Shown here piece after piece: positions 36,676 to 45,655 of a stretch of 64,000 bases of DNA. The DNA lies in contig NZ_CP042968.1 of NCBI RefSeq assembly GCF_001693515.2, forward strand, positions 4,278,001 to 4,342,000, given 5' to 3'. The stretch comes from Bradyrhizobium paxllaeri (GTDB lineage: Bacteria; Pseudomonadota; Alphaproteobacteria; Rhizobiales; Xanthobacteraceae). Position 1 is the first letter of the stretch. Each line of letters starts with the position of its first letter. Position numbers and translations under genes: made by a program. The notes under the pieces were generated by a model. That model ran no database searches, had not been told where the DNA came from, and saw nothing but the letters and a program-made list of their open reading frames with translations.

Positions 36676-37695
36676 ATGAGTTTTTCACGACGCACGCTTC
36701 TCAAGGCATCCGCTGCGTCAGCGGTTTTGGGCGGCATTGGCGCGCCGTTGGTGGCGCGGGCCCAGACTGCCGAATTTACCTACAAATACGCCAATAACCT
36801 CCCTGACGGACATCCGCTGAACGTCCGGGCCAAGGAAATGGCCGCGGCGATCAAGGCTGAGACCAAGGGCCGGTTCGACCTGCAGATTTTCCCGAACAAC
36901 CAGCTCGGTTCCGATACTGACATGCTGAGCCAGATCCGCTCGGGCGGCGTCGAGTTTTTCACGCTGTCGGGGCTGATTCTGGCGACGCTGGTGCCGGCGG
37001 CGTCCATCAGCGGCATCGGCTTTGCGTTTCCGGACTACGATACGGTTTGGAAGGCCATGGACGGGGGCCTGGGCGCTCATATCCGAGGTGAAATCGCCAA
37101 GGCAAACCTCGTGGTGATGGAGAAGATCTGGGATAACGGCTTCCGCCAGACCACGTCGTCCACCAAGCCGATCAACGGCCCGGAGGACTTCAAGGGCTTC
37201 AAGATCCGGGTACCGGTCTCGCCGCTCTGGACTTCGATGTTCAAGGCATTCGATGCGGCGCCCGCCTCGATCAATTTTAGCGAAGTTTACTCCGCATTGC
37301 AGACCAAGATCGTCGAGGGCCAGGAAAACCCGCTGGCGATCATCTCGACCGCAAAGCTGTATGAAGTGCAGAAGTTCTGCTCGCTGACGAACCATATGTG
37401 GGACGGCTTCTGGTTCCTGGCGAACCGTCGCGCCTGGGAAAAGCTGCCAGAGGATATCAGGACCATCGTGGCCAAGAACATTAATGCGGCGGCCGTCAAG
37501 GAGCGCGAGGACGTCGCCAAGCTGAATGCCGGGCTGCAGCAGGAACTGGCCGAGAAAGGCCTTACCTTCAACCAGCCCAACGTCACGCCATTCCGCGACA
37601 AGCTGCGCTCCGCGGGCTTCTACGCGGAATGGAAAGGTAAATATGGCGACCAGGCCTGGGAGTTGCTGGAAAAGTCCGTCGGCAAGCTCTCGTAG
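36676..37695 (+). CDS. TRAP transporter substrate-binding protein (DctP family)
   Basis: 339 residues from ATG 36676, preceded by AAGGGAGAAA. The N-terminus has a twin-arginine signal (SFSRRTLLKASAASAVLGG), cleaved probably after ARA-QTAEF. The mature protein has DctP features: YANNLPDGHPLNVRAKEMA, FPNNQLGSDTDMLSQIRSG, the Arg-containing GFKIRVPVSPLWTSMFKAFDAAP that binds a substrate carboxylate, and VEGQENPLAIISTAKLYEVQ. It binds an organic acid in the periplasm for the permease encoded 15 bp downstream. The substrate is unknown. Confidence 0.93.
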   Translation: MSFSRRTLLKASAASAVLGGIGAPLVARAQTAEFTYKYANNLPDGHPLNVRAKEMAAAIKAETKGRFDLQIFPNNQLGSDTDMLSQIRSGGVEFFTLSGLILATLVPAASISGIGFAFPDYDTVWKAMDGGLGAHIRGEIAKANLVVMEKIWDNGFRQTTSSTKPINGPEDFKGFKIRVPVSPLWTSMFKAFDAAPASINFSEVYSALQTKIVEGQENPLAIISTAKLYEVQKFCSLTNHMWDGFWFLANRRAWEKLPEDIRTIVAKNINAAAVKEREDVAKLNAGLQQELAEKGLTFNQPNVTPFRDKLRSAGFYAEWKGKYGDQAWELLEKSVGKLS

Positions 37696-37710
37696 CGTCT
37701 GAGCGGCGTC

Positions 37711-39612
37711 ATGGCTCATGCCGAATTGAGTGAGGGCGTTGGCGGCGAGGCGGGTCAGTCCCCTCCTCGCCGCCGTCCGTTGCTGGCGTCGATCGAACAT
37801 GCCCTGGGAGTGCTGGTCGAGGTTCCGGCCGCGCTTCTGGTCATAGCCGAGATCGTGATCCTGTTTGCGGGCGTGGTGGCGCGCTATGCGCTGCACCAGC
37901 CGTTGATCTGGTCGGACGAACTGGCCTCGATCCTGTTCCTGTGGCTTGCCATGCTCGGCGCCGCGGTCGCGTTCCGCCGCGCCGAGCACATGCGGATGAC
38001 GGCGATTGTCGCCAGCGCGAAGCCTGCGACGCGCGCTTATCTCGATCTGGTGGCGACGTCGGCGGCGCTGGCGTTTCTGATTCTGATCGCCTGGCCGGCC
38101 TATGAATATGCCTACGAGGAAAGCTACATCACCACGCCGGCGCTGCAGATCAGCAATATCTGGCGTGCCGCGGCGCTGCCGGTCGGCATCGCGCTGATGG
38201 CGGTGTTTGCGCTGCTGCGGCTGGCCCGCGTCAGCAACCTTCGCACGGTGCTGGGCGCGATCCTGTCGGTCGCGCTGGTCATCGGGGTCTTCTGGCTGCT
38301 CAGGGGCTCGCTCAAGCCGCTCGGCAACCTCAATCTGATCATTTTCTTCATCGGCGTGGCCGGCTTCTGCGTGTTCGCCGGGGTGCCGATCGCGTTCGGC
38401 TTTGGCCTGGCGACCTATGGCTATCTGGCGCTGACCACCGGCACGCCGCTGATGGTGCTGGTCGGCCGCATGGACGAGGGCATGAGCCACCTCATCCTGC
38501 TGTCGGTGCCCCTCTTCGTCTTTCTCGGTTTGCTGATCGAGATGACCGGCATGGCGCGCGCCATGGTCGCTTTCCTGGCGAGCCTGCTGGGGCATGTCCG
38601 CGGCGGCCTGCATTACGTGCTGGTCGGTGCAATGTATCTGGTGTCCGGCATCTCAGGCGCGAAGGCCGCCGATATGGCAGCCGTGGCGCCGGTGCTGTTT
38701 CCGGAGATGAAGGCGCGGGGCGCCAAGCCGGGCGATCTGGTCGCCCTGCTCTCCGCCACTGGCGCGCAGACAGAGACCATTCCGCCGAGCCTCGTGTTGA
38801 TTACGATCGGCTCAGTGACCGGCGTGTCGATCGCGGCGCTGTTCACCGGCGGTCTGCTGCCGGGCCTGGTGCTGGCGATCACGCTGTCGGCGCTGGTGTG
38901 GTGGCGCTATCGGAAGGAGGACCTGCGGCACGTCACGCGGGCGAACGCTACCGAGATCACCCGCGCCTTCGCCATCGCCCTGCCCGCCATCGCACTGCCA
39001 TTCGTGATCCGCTACGCGGTGGTCGAGGGCATCGCGACCGCGACCGAGGTTTCCACCATCGGTATCGTCTACGCCTTCATCGTCGGCTTTTTTGTCTATG
39101 GCCTCCTGATCTATCGCAATTTCGACTGGCGGCGGATCATGCCGATGCTGGTCGAAACCGCGAGCCTGTCGGGCGCGATCCTGCTGATCATCGGCTGCGC
39201 GACCGGCATGGCCTGGGGCCTGACCCAATCCGGCTTCTCGCGCACGCTGGCGGCCGCCATGACCGGGCTGCCCGGCGGCTCGGCGACCTTTATCGCGGTC
39301 TCGATCGTGGCCTTCGTGATCCTGGGCAGCGTGCTCGAGGGCATTCCGGCGATCGTGCTGTTCGGGCCGCTGCTGTTTCCGATCGCCCGCACCGTCGGCG
39401 TGCATGAGGTGCACTATGCGATGATCGTAATCCTCGCGATGGGTATCGGGTTATTCGCGCCGCCCTTCGGAGTAGGCTATTATGCGGCGTGCGCCATCGG
39501 ACGCGTCGATCCGGCCGAGGGTATCCGGCCGATCTGGGGTTACCTGTTGGCGCTGATGGTCGGCCTGATTATCGTGGCGATCTTCCCGTGGATTTCCATC
39601 GGGTTCTTGTAA
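37711..39612 (+). CDS. Fused TRAP transporter permease (DctQ-DctM)
   Basis: 633 residues with about 16 hydrophobic segments. The first ~180 residues are a DctQ small subunit (VVARYALHQPLIWSDELASILFLWLA motif region). From about 205 on comes the DctM large subunit, with GVPIAFGFGLATYGYL, LLSVPLFVFLGLLIEMTGMAR, MYLVSGISGAKAADMAAV and the C-terminal IGLFAPPFGVGYYAAC. It imports the substrate with sodium or proton symport. Fusion of Q and M in one polypeptide is known in some TRAP systems but is not the most common form. Confidence 0.93.
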   Translation: MAHAELSEGVGGEAGQSPPRRRPLLASIEHALGVLVEVPAALLVIAEIVILFAGVVARYALHQPLIWSDELASILFLWLAMLGAAVAFRRAEHMRMTAIVASAKPATRAYLDLVATSAALAFLILIAWPAYEYAYEESYITTPALQISNIWRAAALPVGIALMAVFALLRLARVSNLRTVLGAILSVALVIGVFWLLRGSLKPLGNLNLIIFFIGVAGFCVFAGVPIAFGFGLATYGYLALTTGTPLMVLVGRMDEGMSHLILLSVPLFVFLGLLIEMTGMARAMVAFLASLLGHVRGGLHYVLVGAMYLVSGISGAKAADMAAVAPVLFPEMKARGAKPGDLVALLSATGAQTETIPPSLVLITIGSVTGVSIAALFTGGLLPGLVLAITLSALVWWRYRKEDLRHVTRANATEITRAFAIALPAIALPFVIRYAVVEGIATATEVSTIGIVYAFIVGFFVYGLLIYRNFDWRRIMPMLVETASLSGAILLIIGCATGMAWGLTQSGFSRTLAAAMTGLPGGSATFIAVSIVAFVILGSVLEGIPAIVLFGPLLFPIARTVGVHEVHYAMIVILAMGIGLFAPPFGVGYYAACAIGRVDPAEGIRPIWGYLLALMVGLIIVAIFPWISIGFL

Positions 39613-39641
39613 GGTCTAATTTTGTAAATGGGACACAGCCG

Positions 39642-41291
39642 ATGAGCGCAGCCCAGAACCAGTATTCCATCGGATTGGACAAGACGCCGGCGAATTATGT
39701 GCCGCTGACGCCCTTGAGCTTCCTCGCGCGCAGCGCCGCCGTTTTCCCCAATCACGTCAGCACGGTCTATGAGGGCCGCAGCTTCACATGGGCCGAGACC
39801 TACGAACGCTGCCGGCGCTTTGCGTCATGGCTCGCCGGCCGCGGCATCGGCAACGGCGATACGGTCGCGGCGATGCTGCCGAACATCCCGGCGATGAACG
39901 AGGTGCATTTCGCGGTCCCGATGGTGGGCGCGGTGCTGAACGCGCTGAACATCCGGCTCGACGCGCCGTCGATCGCCTTCCAGCTCGATCATGGCGGCGC
40001 GAAGATCATTCTGGTGGATCCGGAATTCTCCGGCGTGATCGTGGAAGCGCTGACGCTGATGAAGGGGCCGAAGCCTTTCGTCGTCGACGTCGACGACGCG
40101 ACCTTTGCGGGTGGCAAGCGGCTTGGTGAGATCGAGTACGAGGCGGCGGTTGCGGCGGGCGATGCCAGCTTCGTCGCCAGACTGCCCGGCGATGAATGGG
40201 ACGCGATTGCGCTGAGCTATACCTCGGGCACCACGGGCAATCCGAAGGGCGTCGTCACCCACCACCGCGGCGCCTATCTCAACGCCGTCAGCAACATCCT
40301 GGCCGGCAATCTCGGCCAGCATCCGGTGTATCTCTGGACGCTGCCGATGTTCCACTGCAACGGCTGGTGCTTCCCGTGGACGGTCGCGGCTTCCGCCGGC
40401 ATCAATGTCTGCCTGCGCAAGGTCGATCCAGCAAAGATCTTCGAGCTGATCCCCAAGCACGGCGTCACCCACATGTGCGGCGCGCCGATCGTCTACAACA
40501 CGCTGATCAACGCGCCGGGCGCACCCAAGGGCGACATGGCGCGACGCGTGGTCGGACTGATCGCGGGCGCGGCACCGCCGGTTGCCGTGCTCGAAGGCGC
40601 CGAAAGCATCGGCATCAAGCTGACCCATGTCTATGGCCTGACCGAGGTCTATGGCCCCGCCTCCGTCTGTGCCGAGCAGCCGGGTTGGGACGAACTGCCC
40701 GCCGACCAGCGCGCGCAGATGAAACGCCGGCAGGGCGTGCCCTACCCGCTGGAGGAAGCCGTCACCGTGCTCGACCCCGAGACCATGCAGGAGGTGCCGC
40801 GCGACGGGGAAACCATCGGCGAAGTGATGTTCCGCGGCAATATCGTGATGAAGGGTTATCTGAAGAACGAGAAGGCGACGCAGGAAGCCTTCGCCGGCGG
40901 CTGGTTCCACACCGGCGATCTCGGCGTGCTTGACGAGCACGGCTACGTCATCATCAAGGACCGCTCCAAGGACATCATCATATCCGGCGGCGAGAATATC
41001 TCCTCCGTGGAAGTCGAGGACATCCTCTACAAGCACCCGGCCGTGCTGTTCGCGGCCGTGGTCGCAAAACCCGATTCCAAATGGGGCGAGGTGCCCTGCG
41101 CCTTCGTCGAGCTGAAGGACGGCGCCAAGGCGACGGAGGCCGAGATCATCGCCTTCTGCCGCAGCCACATGTCCGGCTTCAAGACGCCGAAGGCCGTCGT
41201 ATTCGGAGTTATCCCAAAGACGTCGACCGGCAAGATTCAAAAATTCATGCTGCGCAACCAGGTGGATTCGGCGAAAGCGATTTCGGCGTAG
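39642..41291 (+). CDS. Acyl-CoA synthetase (AMP-binding enzyme)
   Basis: 549 residues from ATG 39642. ANL-family motifs: A3 LSYTSGTTGNPKGVVTHHRG, A5 THVYGLTEVYGPASV, A7 WFHTGDLGVLDEHGY, A8 KDRSKDIIISGGENISSVEVE, and A10 PKTSTGKIQKF with the catalytic Lys. The PMFHCNGWCFPW segment is typical of medium-chain acyl- or dimethylsulfoniopropionate-CoA-ligase-like (AcsA/DmdB-type) members. It makes acyl-CoA from a carboxylic acid, perhaps the one imported by the upstream TRAP system, which ends 29 bp before it. Confidence 0.92.
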   Translation: MSAAQNQYSIGLDKTPANYVPLTPLSFLARSAAVFPNHVSTVYEGRSFTWAETYERCRRFASWLAGRGIGNGDTVAAMLPNIPAMNEVHFAVPMVGAVLNALNIRLDAPSIAFQLDHGGAKIILVDPEFSGVIVEALTLMKGPKPFVVDVDDATFAGGKRLGEIEYEAAVAAGDASFVARLPGDEWDAIALSYTSGTTGNPKGVVTHHRGAYLNAVSNILAGNLGQHPVYLWTLPMFHCNGWCFPWTVAASAGINVCLRKVDPAKIFELIPKHGVTHMCGAPIVYNTLINAPGAPKGDMARRVVGLIAGAAPPVAVLEGAESIGIKLTHVYGLTEVYGPASVCAEQPGWDELPADQRAQMKRRQGVPYPLEEAVTVLDPETMQEVPRDGETIGEVMFRGNIVMKGYLKNEKATQEAFAGGWFHTGDLGVLDEHGYVIIKDRSKDIIISGGENISSVEVEDILYKHPAVLFAAVVAKPDSKWGEVPCAFVELKDGAKATEAEIIAFCRSHMSGFKTPKAVVFGVIPKTSTGKIQKFMLRNQVDSAKAISA

Positions 41292-41296
41292 TTTCG

Positions 41297-41388
41297 TAGG
41301 GTGGGCAAAGCGCAGCGTGCCCACCATGCTCGGGGAAGTTCGACGGACGATGGTGGGCACGGCGCTTGCGCGCCTTTGCCCACCCTAC
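41297..41388. repeat. Nested palindromic repeat
   Basis: The outer arms GTAGGGTGGGCAAAGCGC (from 41297) and its inverted copy ending at 41388 enclose inner arms built from GTGCCCACCAT and ATGGTGGGCAC. The element lies between the convergent acyl-CoA synthetase and ABM-domain genes and includes the last codon of the latter (stop 41385-41387). It is a third repeat type in this window. Confidence 0.75.
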
Positions 41389-42023
41389 ACCTGCTCCCTC
41401 CTGACCGGCGGATAATATTGCGGCGCTTCAGTGCGTTCGAACATGCCGTAATCGCGCATGACTTCGAAAACGCGAAAATACTGCATTGCCGGATCGGCAA
41501 ACAGGCGTGAACCGAATTCGACGCCGGCTTGTTCGTCGGGCAGATCGATCAGGTGCGCGAAGTGTTCGTCACGGTAGACGCTTGTGAAAGCGTCACGGCG
41601 CCATTCGGTTGCGACCGGAAGCGTGCCGCTCGTCGATTCCGCCGCCAGCATATAAGTCGGCTTGCGCCTGGCAGGATCGTTGTAAGGCGTGCGCCGCTCG
41701 GGCTGCCAGACGGGCTGTCCCGGCCTCGCCTCGTGAATGACCTGGGCGACGCGGATGCGATAGTCCGAGAAGACTTTCGCGCGGCCGATGGTCTGGACAT
41801 CATGATGATGCGCATGGGCCCGCCAAGCCGTCAGGGCCCCCTCGTCCTGCCATATCTGGTAGGACAGCAGCAGGTCCTCGCGGGTCAGGCTTCTGAACCG
41901 ATCGATGAAGAGGCAGCCACCCATCGCCTCAAGTTCGGGCTTCAGCGAAGCAGCGAGATCGAGATATTGATCACGGTGCCCAGGCTTCGTCTGGACCTCA
42001 AAGAACAGGCCAATCATCGACAT
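41385..42023 (-). CDS. Antibiotic-biosynthesis-monooxygenase (ABM) domain protein
   Basis: 212 residues. The N-terminal ~95 residues form an ABM ferredoxin-like domain (GLFFEVQTKPGHRDQYLDLAAS, then RSLTREDLLLSYQIWQDEGAL with an AHAHHHD His cluster). The C-terminal half is a second, less conserved region (RRDAFTSVYRDEHFAHLIDL). ABM proteins oxidise quinols or polyketides, or degrade haem. The His cluster AHAHHHD stands out and could bind metal. The stop codon lies inside a palindromic repeat. Confidence 0.7.
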   Translation of the reverse strand: MSMIGLFFEVQTKPGHRDQYLDLAASLKPELEAMGGCLFIDRFRSLTREDLLLSYQIWQDEGALTAWRAHAHHHDVQTIGRAKVFSDYRIRVAQVIHEARPGQPVWQPERRTPYNDPARRKPTYMLAAESTSGTLPVATEWRRDAFTSVYRDEHFAHLIDLPDEQAGVEFGSRLFADPAMQYFRVFEVMRDYGMFERTEAPQYYPPVRREQV

Positions 42024-42057
42024 TCCTCCGCATCCAGCGACGGATTTGCGACGCAGC

Positions 42058-42864
42058 TCAGCCCTTGCCGTCCAGCGTCAGCCGCATCCCATCATAGGCC
42101 GGAACTACGCCGTCCGGCAGGCTTTGGCGCAGTACCTCGTAGTCCAAATCGGAATGCATGTTGGTGATGACGGCCTGCTTCGGCTTGAAGCGCTCGATCC
42201 ATGACAGCGCGTCGTTGACGCTGAAATGGCTGGAATGGCCGGCATAGCGCAGCCCGTCGACGATCCAGAGATCGAGATTTTGCAACGCCGGCCAGCTCTC
42301 CTCGGGGATGTCGTGGAGATCGGGCGTGTAGGCGGCGGCGCCGACGCGGAATCCTAGCGCGGGAATCCTGCCGTGATGAACCAGGAAGGCCAACAGTTTG
42401 ACCGGGCCGCCCTTCCCTTCGGTCAAGTGGCTCTCGCCGGCTTCGATCGAGTGGCGCGTCAGGATCGGCGGATAGTCGCTGCCCTCGGGCGAGATGAAGC
42501 AATAGGAGAACCGCGCCATGATGTCTTTGGCGGTCGACTGGTTGAAATAGACCGGAATACGCCGGCGCTGGTGCAGCACGACCGAACGCAGATCGTCGAT
42601 GCCATGGGTCTGGTCGGCATGTTCATGCGTCAGATACACCGCGTCGATGTGATCGACATTGGCGTCGATCAATTGCTCGCGCAGGTCGGGCGAGGTGTCG
42701 ATCACGATCCGCGTGGTGCCGTGCGCGCCATTGCGCTCTACCAGCAGCGAGCAGCGGCGGCGGCGGTTCTTCGGATTGTTGGGATCGCAGGCGCCCCAGC
42801 CGAGCGCCGGACGCGGCACGCCGGCGGAGGATCCACAGCCAAGGATCGTCAGCGTCACCGTCAT
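42058..42864 (-). CDS. Metallo-beta-lactamase-fold hydrolase (PhnP-like)
   Basis: 268 residues. Starts TLTILGCGSSAGVPRPALGWGACDP, with the metal motif VYLTHEHADQTHGIDDLR and downstream His in FLVHHGRIPALGF and GHSSHFSVNDA. This is the phosphodiesterase/PhnP branch of the fold. It usually follows tatD in alphaproteobacteria, and here its start overlaps the tatD stop by 4 bp (ATGA). The substrate may be a cyclic phosphodiester. The role next to tRNA and DNA genes is unknown. Confidence 0.9.
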   Translation of the reverse strand: MTVTLTILGCGSSAGVPRPALGWGACDPNNPKNRRRRCSLLVERNGAHGTTRIVIDTSPDLREQLIDANVDHIDAVYLTHEHADQTHGIDDLRSVVLHQRRRIPVYFNQSTAKDIMARFSYCFISPEGSDYPPILTRHSIEAGESHLTEGKGGPVKLLAFLVHHGRIPALGFRVGAAAYTPDLHDIPEESWPALQNLDLWIVDGLRYAGHSSHFSVNDALSWIERFKPKQAVITNMHSDLDYEVLRQSLPDGVVPAYDGMRLTLDGKG

Positions 42865-43652
42865 GCGGCCGCCTTTGGCGCCGGCACCTTGGAGAACAGG
42901 CGGAAGAAGTTTTCCGTGGTTTGCCGCGAGATTTCCTCCAGCGAGACGCCGCGCGTTTCCGCCAGCACCTTCGCGACCTCCACCACGTAAGACGGCTCGT
43001 TGCGTTTGCCGCGAAACTTGCCGGGCGCCAGATACGGCGAGTCGGTTTCAACCATGATGCGGTCGGCCGGAAGTTCAGCCGCGAGCTCGCGCAAGGCTTC
43101 GGACTTCTTGAACGTCAGGATTCCCGTGAACGAAATTGATAGACCCAGCGAAATCGCCTTCATCGCCAGCTCGCGCCCGCCGGTGTAGCAATGCAGCACC
43201 GCGCGGAACGGCCCCTTGGCAATCTCGTCTTCGAGAATTCGGCCGCAATCCTCGTCGGCTTCACGGGTATGGATCACCAGTGGCAGGCCGGTGGCGCGCG
43301 CGGCTGCTATATGGGCGCGAAAGCCGCGCTCCTGCGCTGCGCGGGAGCCGTGCTCATAGAAGTAGTCGAGCCCCGCCTCCCCCAGCGCCACGACCTTCGG
43401 ATGCTTGCTCAACTCGATCAGCTCGCTCGCTGGAATGCCGTCTTCCTCATCGGCGTTGTGCGGATGGGTGCCGACCGAGCAATAGACGCTCGGAAACCGC
43501 TCGGCGATGGCAAGCAGCCCGCCGAGCCGTTTGACGCGGGTCGAGATGGTGACCATACGGCCAATCCCCGCCGTCTCGGCGCGCGCAACGATGCCGTCGA
43601 GATCTTCGGCAAAATCCGGGAAGTCGAGATGGCAGTGGCTGTCGACGAGCAT
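42861..43652 (-). CDS. tatD: TatD-family metal-dependent deoxyribonuclease
   Basis: 263 residues from ATG 43652 (a TTG 9 bp upstream is possible). Metal ligands are visible in VDSHCHLDF, ALGEAGLDYFYEH, LPLVIHTREADED, VLHCYTGG and VETDSPYLAP. TatD proteins are 3'-5' DNA exonucleases acting in repair and DNA turnover, with TIM-barrel folds. It lies 15 bp after metG in the conserved tmk-holB-metG-tatD order. Confidence 0.94.
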   Translation of the reverse strand: MLVDSHCHLDFPDFAEDLDGIVARAETAGIGRMVTISTRVKRLGGLLAIAERFPSVYCSVGTHPHNADEEDGIPASELIELSKHPKVVALGEAGLDYFYEHGSRAAQERGFRAHIAAARATGLPLVIHTREADEDCGRILEDEIAKGPFRAVLHCYTGGRELAMKAISLGLSISFTGILTFKKSEALRELAAELPADRIMVETDSPYLAPGKFRGKRNEPSYVVEVAKVLAETRGVSLEEISRQTTENFFRLFSKVPAPKAAA

Positions 43653-43667
43653 GGCTTGCAAAACGGC

Positions 43668-45602
43668 TCAATCCGCCTTTGGTTCGACGTAGCGCGGAAA
43701 TACCCCGACCGGCGGCGGCAAATTCGTGCCGGCCGTGATCCGCGTCCCGATCGCCGCAAAGTCCCGGGCGTCGGCGGGAACGCCGAGGCTGTCGAGCAGC
43801 TTGCCCGAGGCCTCCGGCATCACCGGCTGCGTCAGGATCGCGATTTGCCGCACCACTTCCGTAGTTACATAGAGCACGGTTTTCTGCCGCGCCGGATCGG
43901 TCTTGGCCAGCGCCCAGGGCGCCTCGCCCGCGAAATAGCGGTCAGCCTCGGCGATCACGGACCACACCACGTTCAGCCATTGATGGATCTGCTGGGTCGC
44001 CATCGCCGTCCGCGACGCCTCCAGCATGGCGTCCGCTTCCGCCAGCATCTCCTTGTCGTTGTCGGTGAACTCGCCGGGCTCCGGCAGCACGCCGCCCAGT
44101 TGCTTGGCGATCATCGACAGCGAACGCTGCGCCAGATTGCCGAGACCGTTGGCGAGATCGGCGTTGATGCGCGCGACAATGGCTTCATGGTTGTAGTTGC
44201 CGTCCTGTCCGAACGGCACCTCGCGCAGGAAGAAATAGCGCATCTGGTCGACGCCGTACTGATCGGCCAGGTTGAAGGGGTCGACGACGTTGCCGACCGA
44301 CTTCGACATCTTCTCGCCCCTGTTGAACAGGAAGCCGTGCGCATAGACCCGTTTCTGCACGGGAATGCCGGCCGACATCAGGAACGCCGGCCAGTACACC
44401 GCATGGAAGCGGATGATGTCCTTGCCGATGATGTGCACGTCCGCTGGCCAGTAGCGCCAGTTCGCATCGCTTTCATCGGGAAAACCGACGCCGGTGATGT
44501 AGTTGGTGAGCGCATCGACCCAGACATACATCACGTGCTCGGGGTCGTTCGGCACCTTGACGCCCCAGTCGAACGTCGTGCGCGAAATCGACAGGTCCTT
44601 CAGGCCGCCCTTCACGAAACTGACGACTTCGTTGCGACGCGAATCCGGGCCGATGAAATCCGGCTGGCTCTCATACAGCGCCAGCAATCGGTCCTGATAG
44701 GCGGACAGCTTGAAGAAGTAGCTCTTCTCCTCGACCCATTCGACCGGCGTGCCCTGCGGGCCACGGCGCACATTGTCCTCGCCGAGGACGGTCTCCTCTT
44801 CGGCGTAATAGGCCTCGTCGCGCACCGAATACCAGCCGGCATAGGTGTCGATATAGATGTCGCCGTTCTGCTGCATCCGGTTCCAGACCACCTGGACCGA
44901 ACGATGATGATCGGGCTCCGTGGTGCGGATGAAGCGGTCGAACGACACGTTCAGGCGTTCGTCCATCTCCCTGAACCGGCCGGCATTGCGCGCCGCGAGG
45001 TCGGCGACGCTCATGCCTTCGCTCTCGGCGGTCTGCACCATCTTCAGACCGTGCTCGTCGGTGCCGGTGAGGAAGAACACGTCCTTGCCATTGAGCCGCT
45101 GAAACCGCGCCAGTGCGTCGGTGGCGATCGCCTCATAGGCGTGGCCGATATGCGGAATGCCGTTCGGGTAAGCGATCGCGGTCGTGATGAAGTACGTGTC
45201 GCGCTCGACAGCCGTTGCCGGCTTGGCGGCAGGCGCCGGCTTCACGCGCGGCGCGGCCGGCTTCAGTTTCTCTGCCACTGGCGCCGCTTGAACGGCAGGG
45301 TTCGCTTCTTGCGACGTTACCACGCGCTTCTTCGGCGCAGTTTTCGTTGCGGATTTCTTCGCTGATTTGGTGACGGCTTTCTTCGTCACCTTCTTGGCGG
45401 ACTTCTTCGCGGCTTTCTTCGGAGCCTTCTTTGCAACCTTCTTCGGAGCCTTGCCGGCCTTCTTCACGCCGCGCTTGCTCTTGGTCGCAGTCTTCTTGGC
45501 CGCACGCTTTTTCGCCGCCGCCTTCTTGCTGGCGCTGGCGGACGGCGATTTGCGAGCCTTCTTCGCCTTCTTTTTCGAAGCTTTCTTTCCAGCCGTCGCC
45601 AC
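43668..45602 (-). CDS. metG: Methionyl-tRNA synthetase with histone H1-like N-terminal extension
   Basis: 644 residues from GTG at 45602, preceded by AAAGGA at 45610-45615. Residues about 1-95 are almost only Lys, Ala, Ser and Thr ([32 protein letters not shown]), like histone H1 tails; 96-132 is a Pro/Ala linker. The catalytic domain starts near 133 ([22 protein letters not shown]), with HIGH at 151-154, [22 protein letters not shown] and KMSKS ([11 protein letters not shown]). The zinc-knuckle cysteines are absent, as in the zinc-free MetRS type. It charges tRNA-Met and initiator tRNA. A GTG at codon 94 or 95 could give a shorter form, but the ribosome-binding site favours the long one. Confidence 0.93.
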   Translation of the reverse strand: MATAGKKASKKKAKKARKSPSASASKKAAAKKRAAKKTATKSKRGVKKAGKAPKKVAKKAPKKAAKKSAKKVTKKAVTKSAKKSATKTAPKKRVVTSQEANPAVQAAPVAEKLKPAAPRVKPAPAAKPATAVERDTYFITTAIAYPNGIPHIGHAYEAIATDALARFQRLNGKDVFFLTGTDEHGLKMVQTAESEGMSVADLAARNAGRFREMDERLNVSFDRFIRTTEPDHHRSVQVVWNRMQQNGDIYIDTYAGWYSVRDEAYYAEEETVLGEDNVRRGPQGTPVEWVEEKSYFFKLSAYQDRLLALYESQPDFIGPDSRRNEVVSFVKGGLKDLSISRTTFDWGVKVPNDPEHVMYVWVDALTNYITGVGFPDESDANWRYWPADVHIIGKDIIRFHAVYWPAFLMSAGIPVQKRVYAHGFLFNRGEKMSKSVGNVVDPFNLADQYGVDQMRYFFLREVPFGQDGNYNHEAIVARINADLANGLGNLAQRSLSMIAKQLGGVLPEPGEFTDNDKEMLAEADAMLEASRTAMATQQIHQWLNVVWSVIAEADRYFAGEAPWALAKTDPARQKTVLYVTTEVVRQIAILTQPVMPEASGKLLDSLGVPADARDFAAIGTRITAGTNLPPPVGVFPRYVEPKAD

Positions 45603-45609
45603 TACGAAT

Positions 45610-45615
45610 TCCTTT
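45610..45615 (-). promoter_or_regulatory. Ribosome-binding site deciding the metG start
   Basis: AAAGGA on the minus strand lies 7-8 bases before the GTG at 45602. It supports translation of the whole Lys/Ala-rich extension of MetRS. Confidence 0.7.
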
Positions 45616-45655
45616 ATGACTCAAAGATTGTCTTGGATTGAGATCAGGCGGAGCG

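Noticed and set aside
36718..38613. A 631-codon minus-strand open frame
   Set aside because: Antisense to the TRAP transporter genes, which have full family motifs. Composition is typical of a shadow frame.
43191..45365. A 724-codon plus-strand open frame
   Set aside because: It lies antisense to tatD and metG, is rich in Arg/Val/His/Asp as shadow frames are, and has no family motif.
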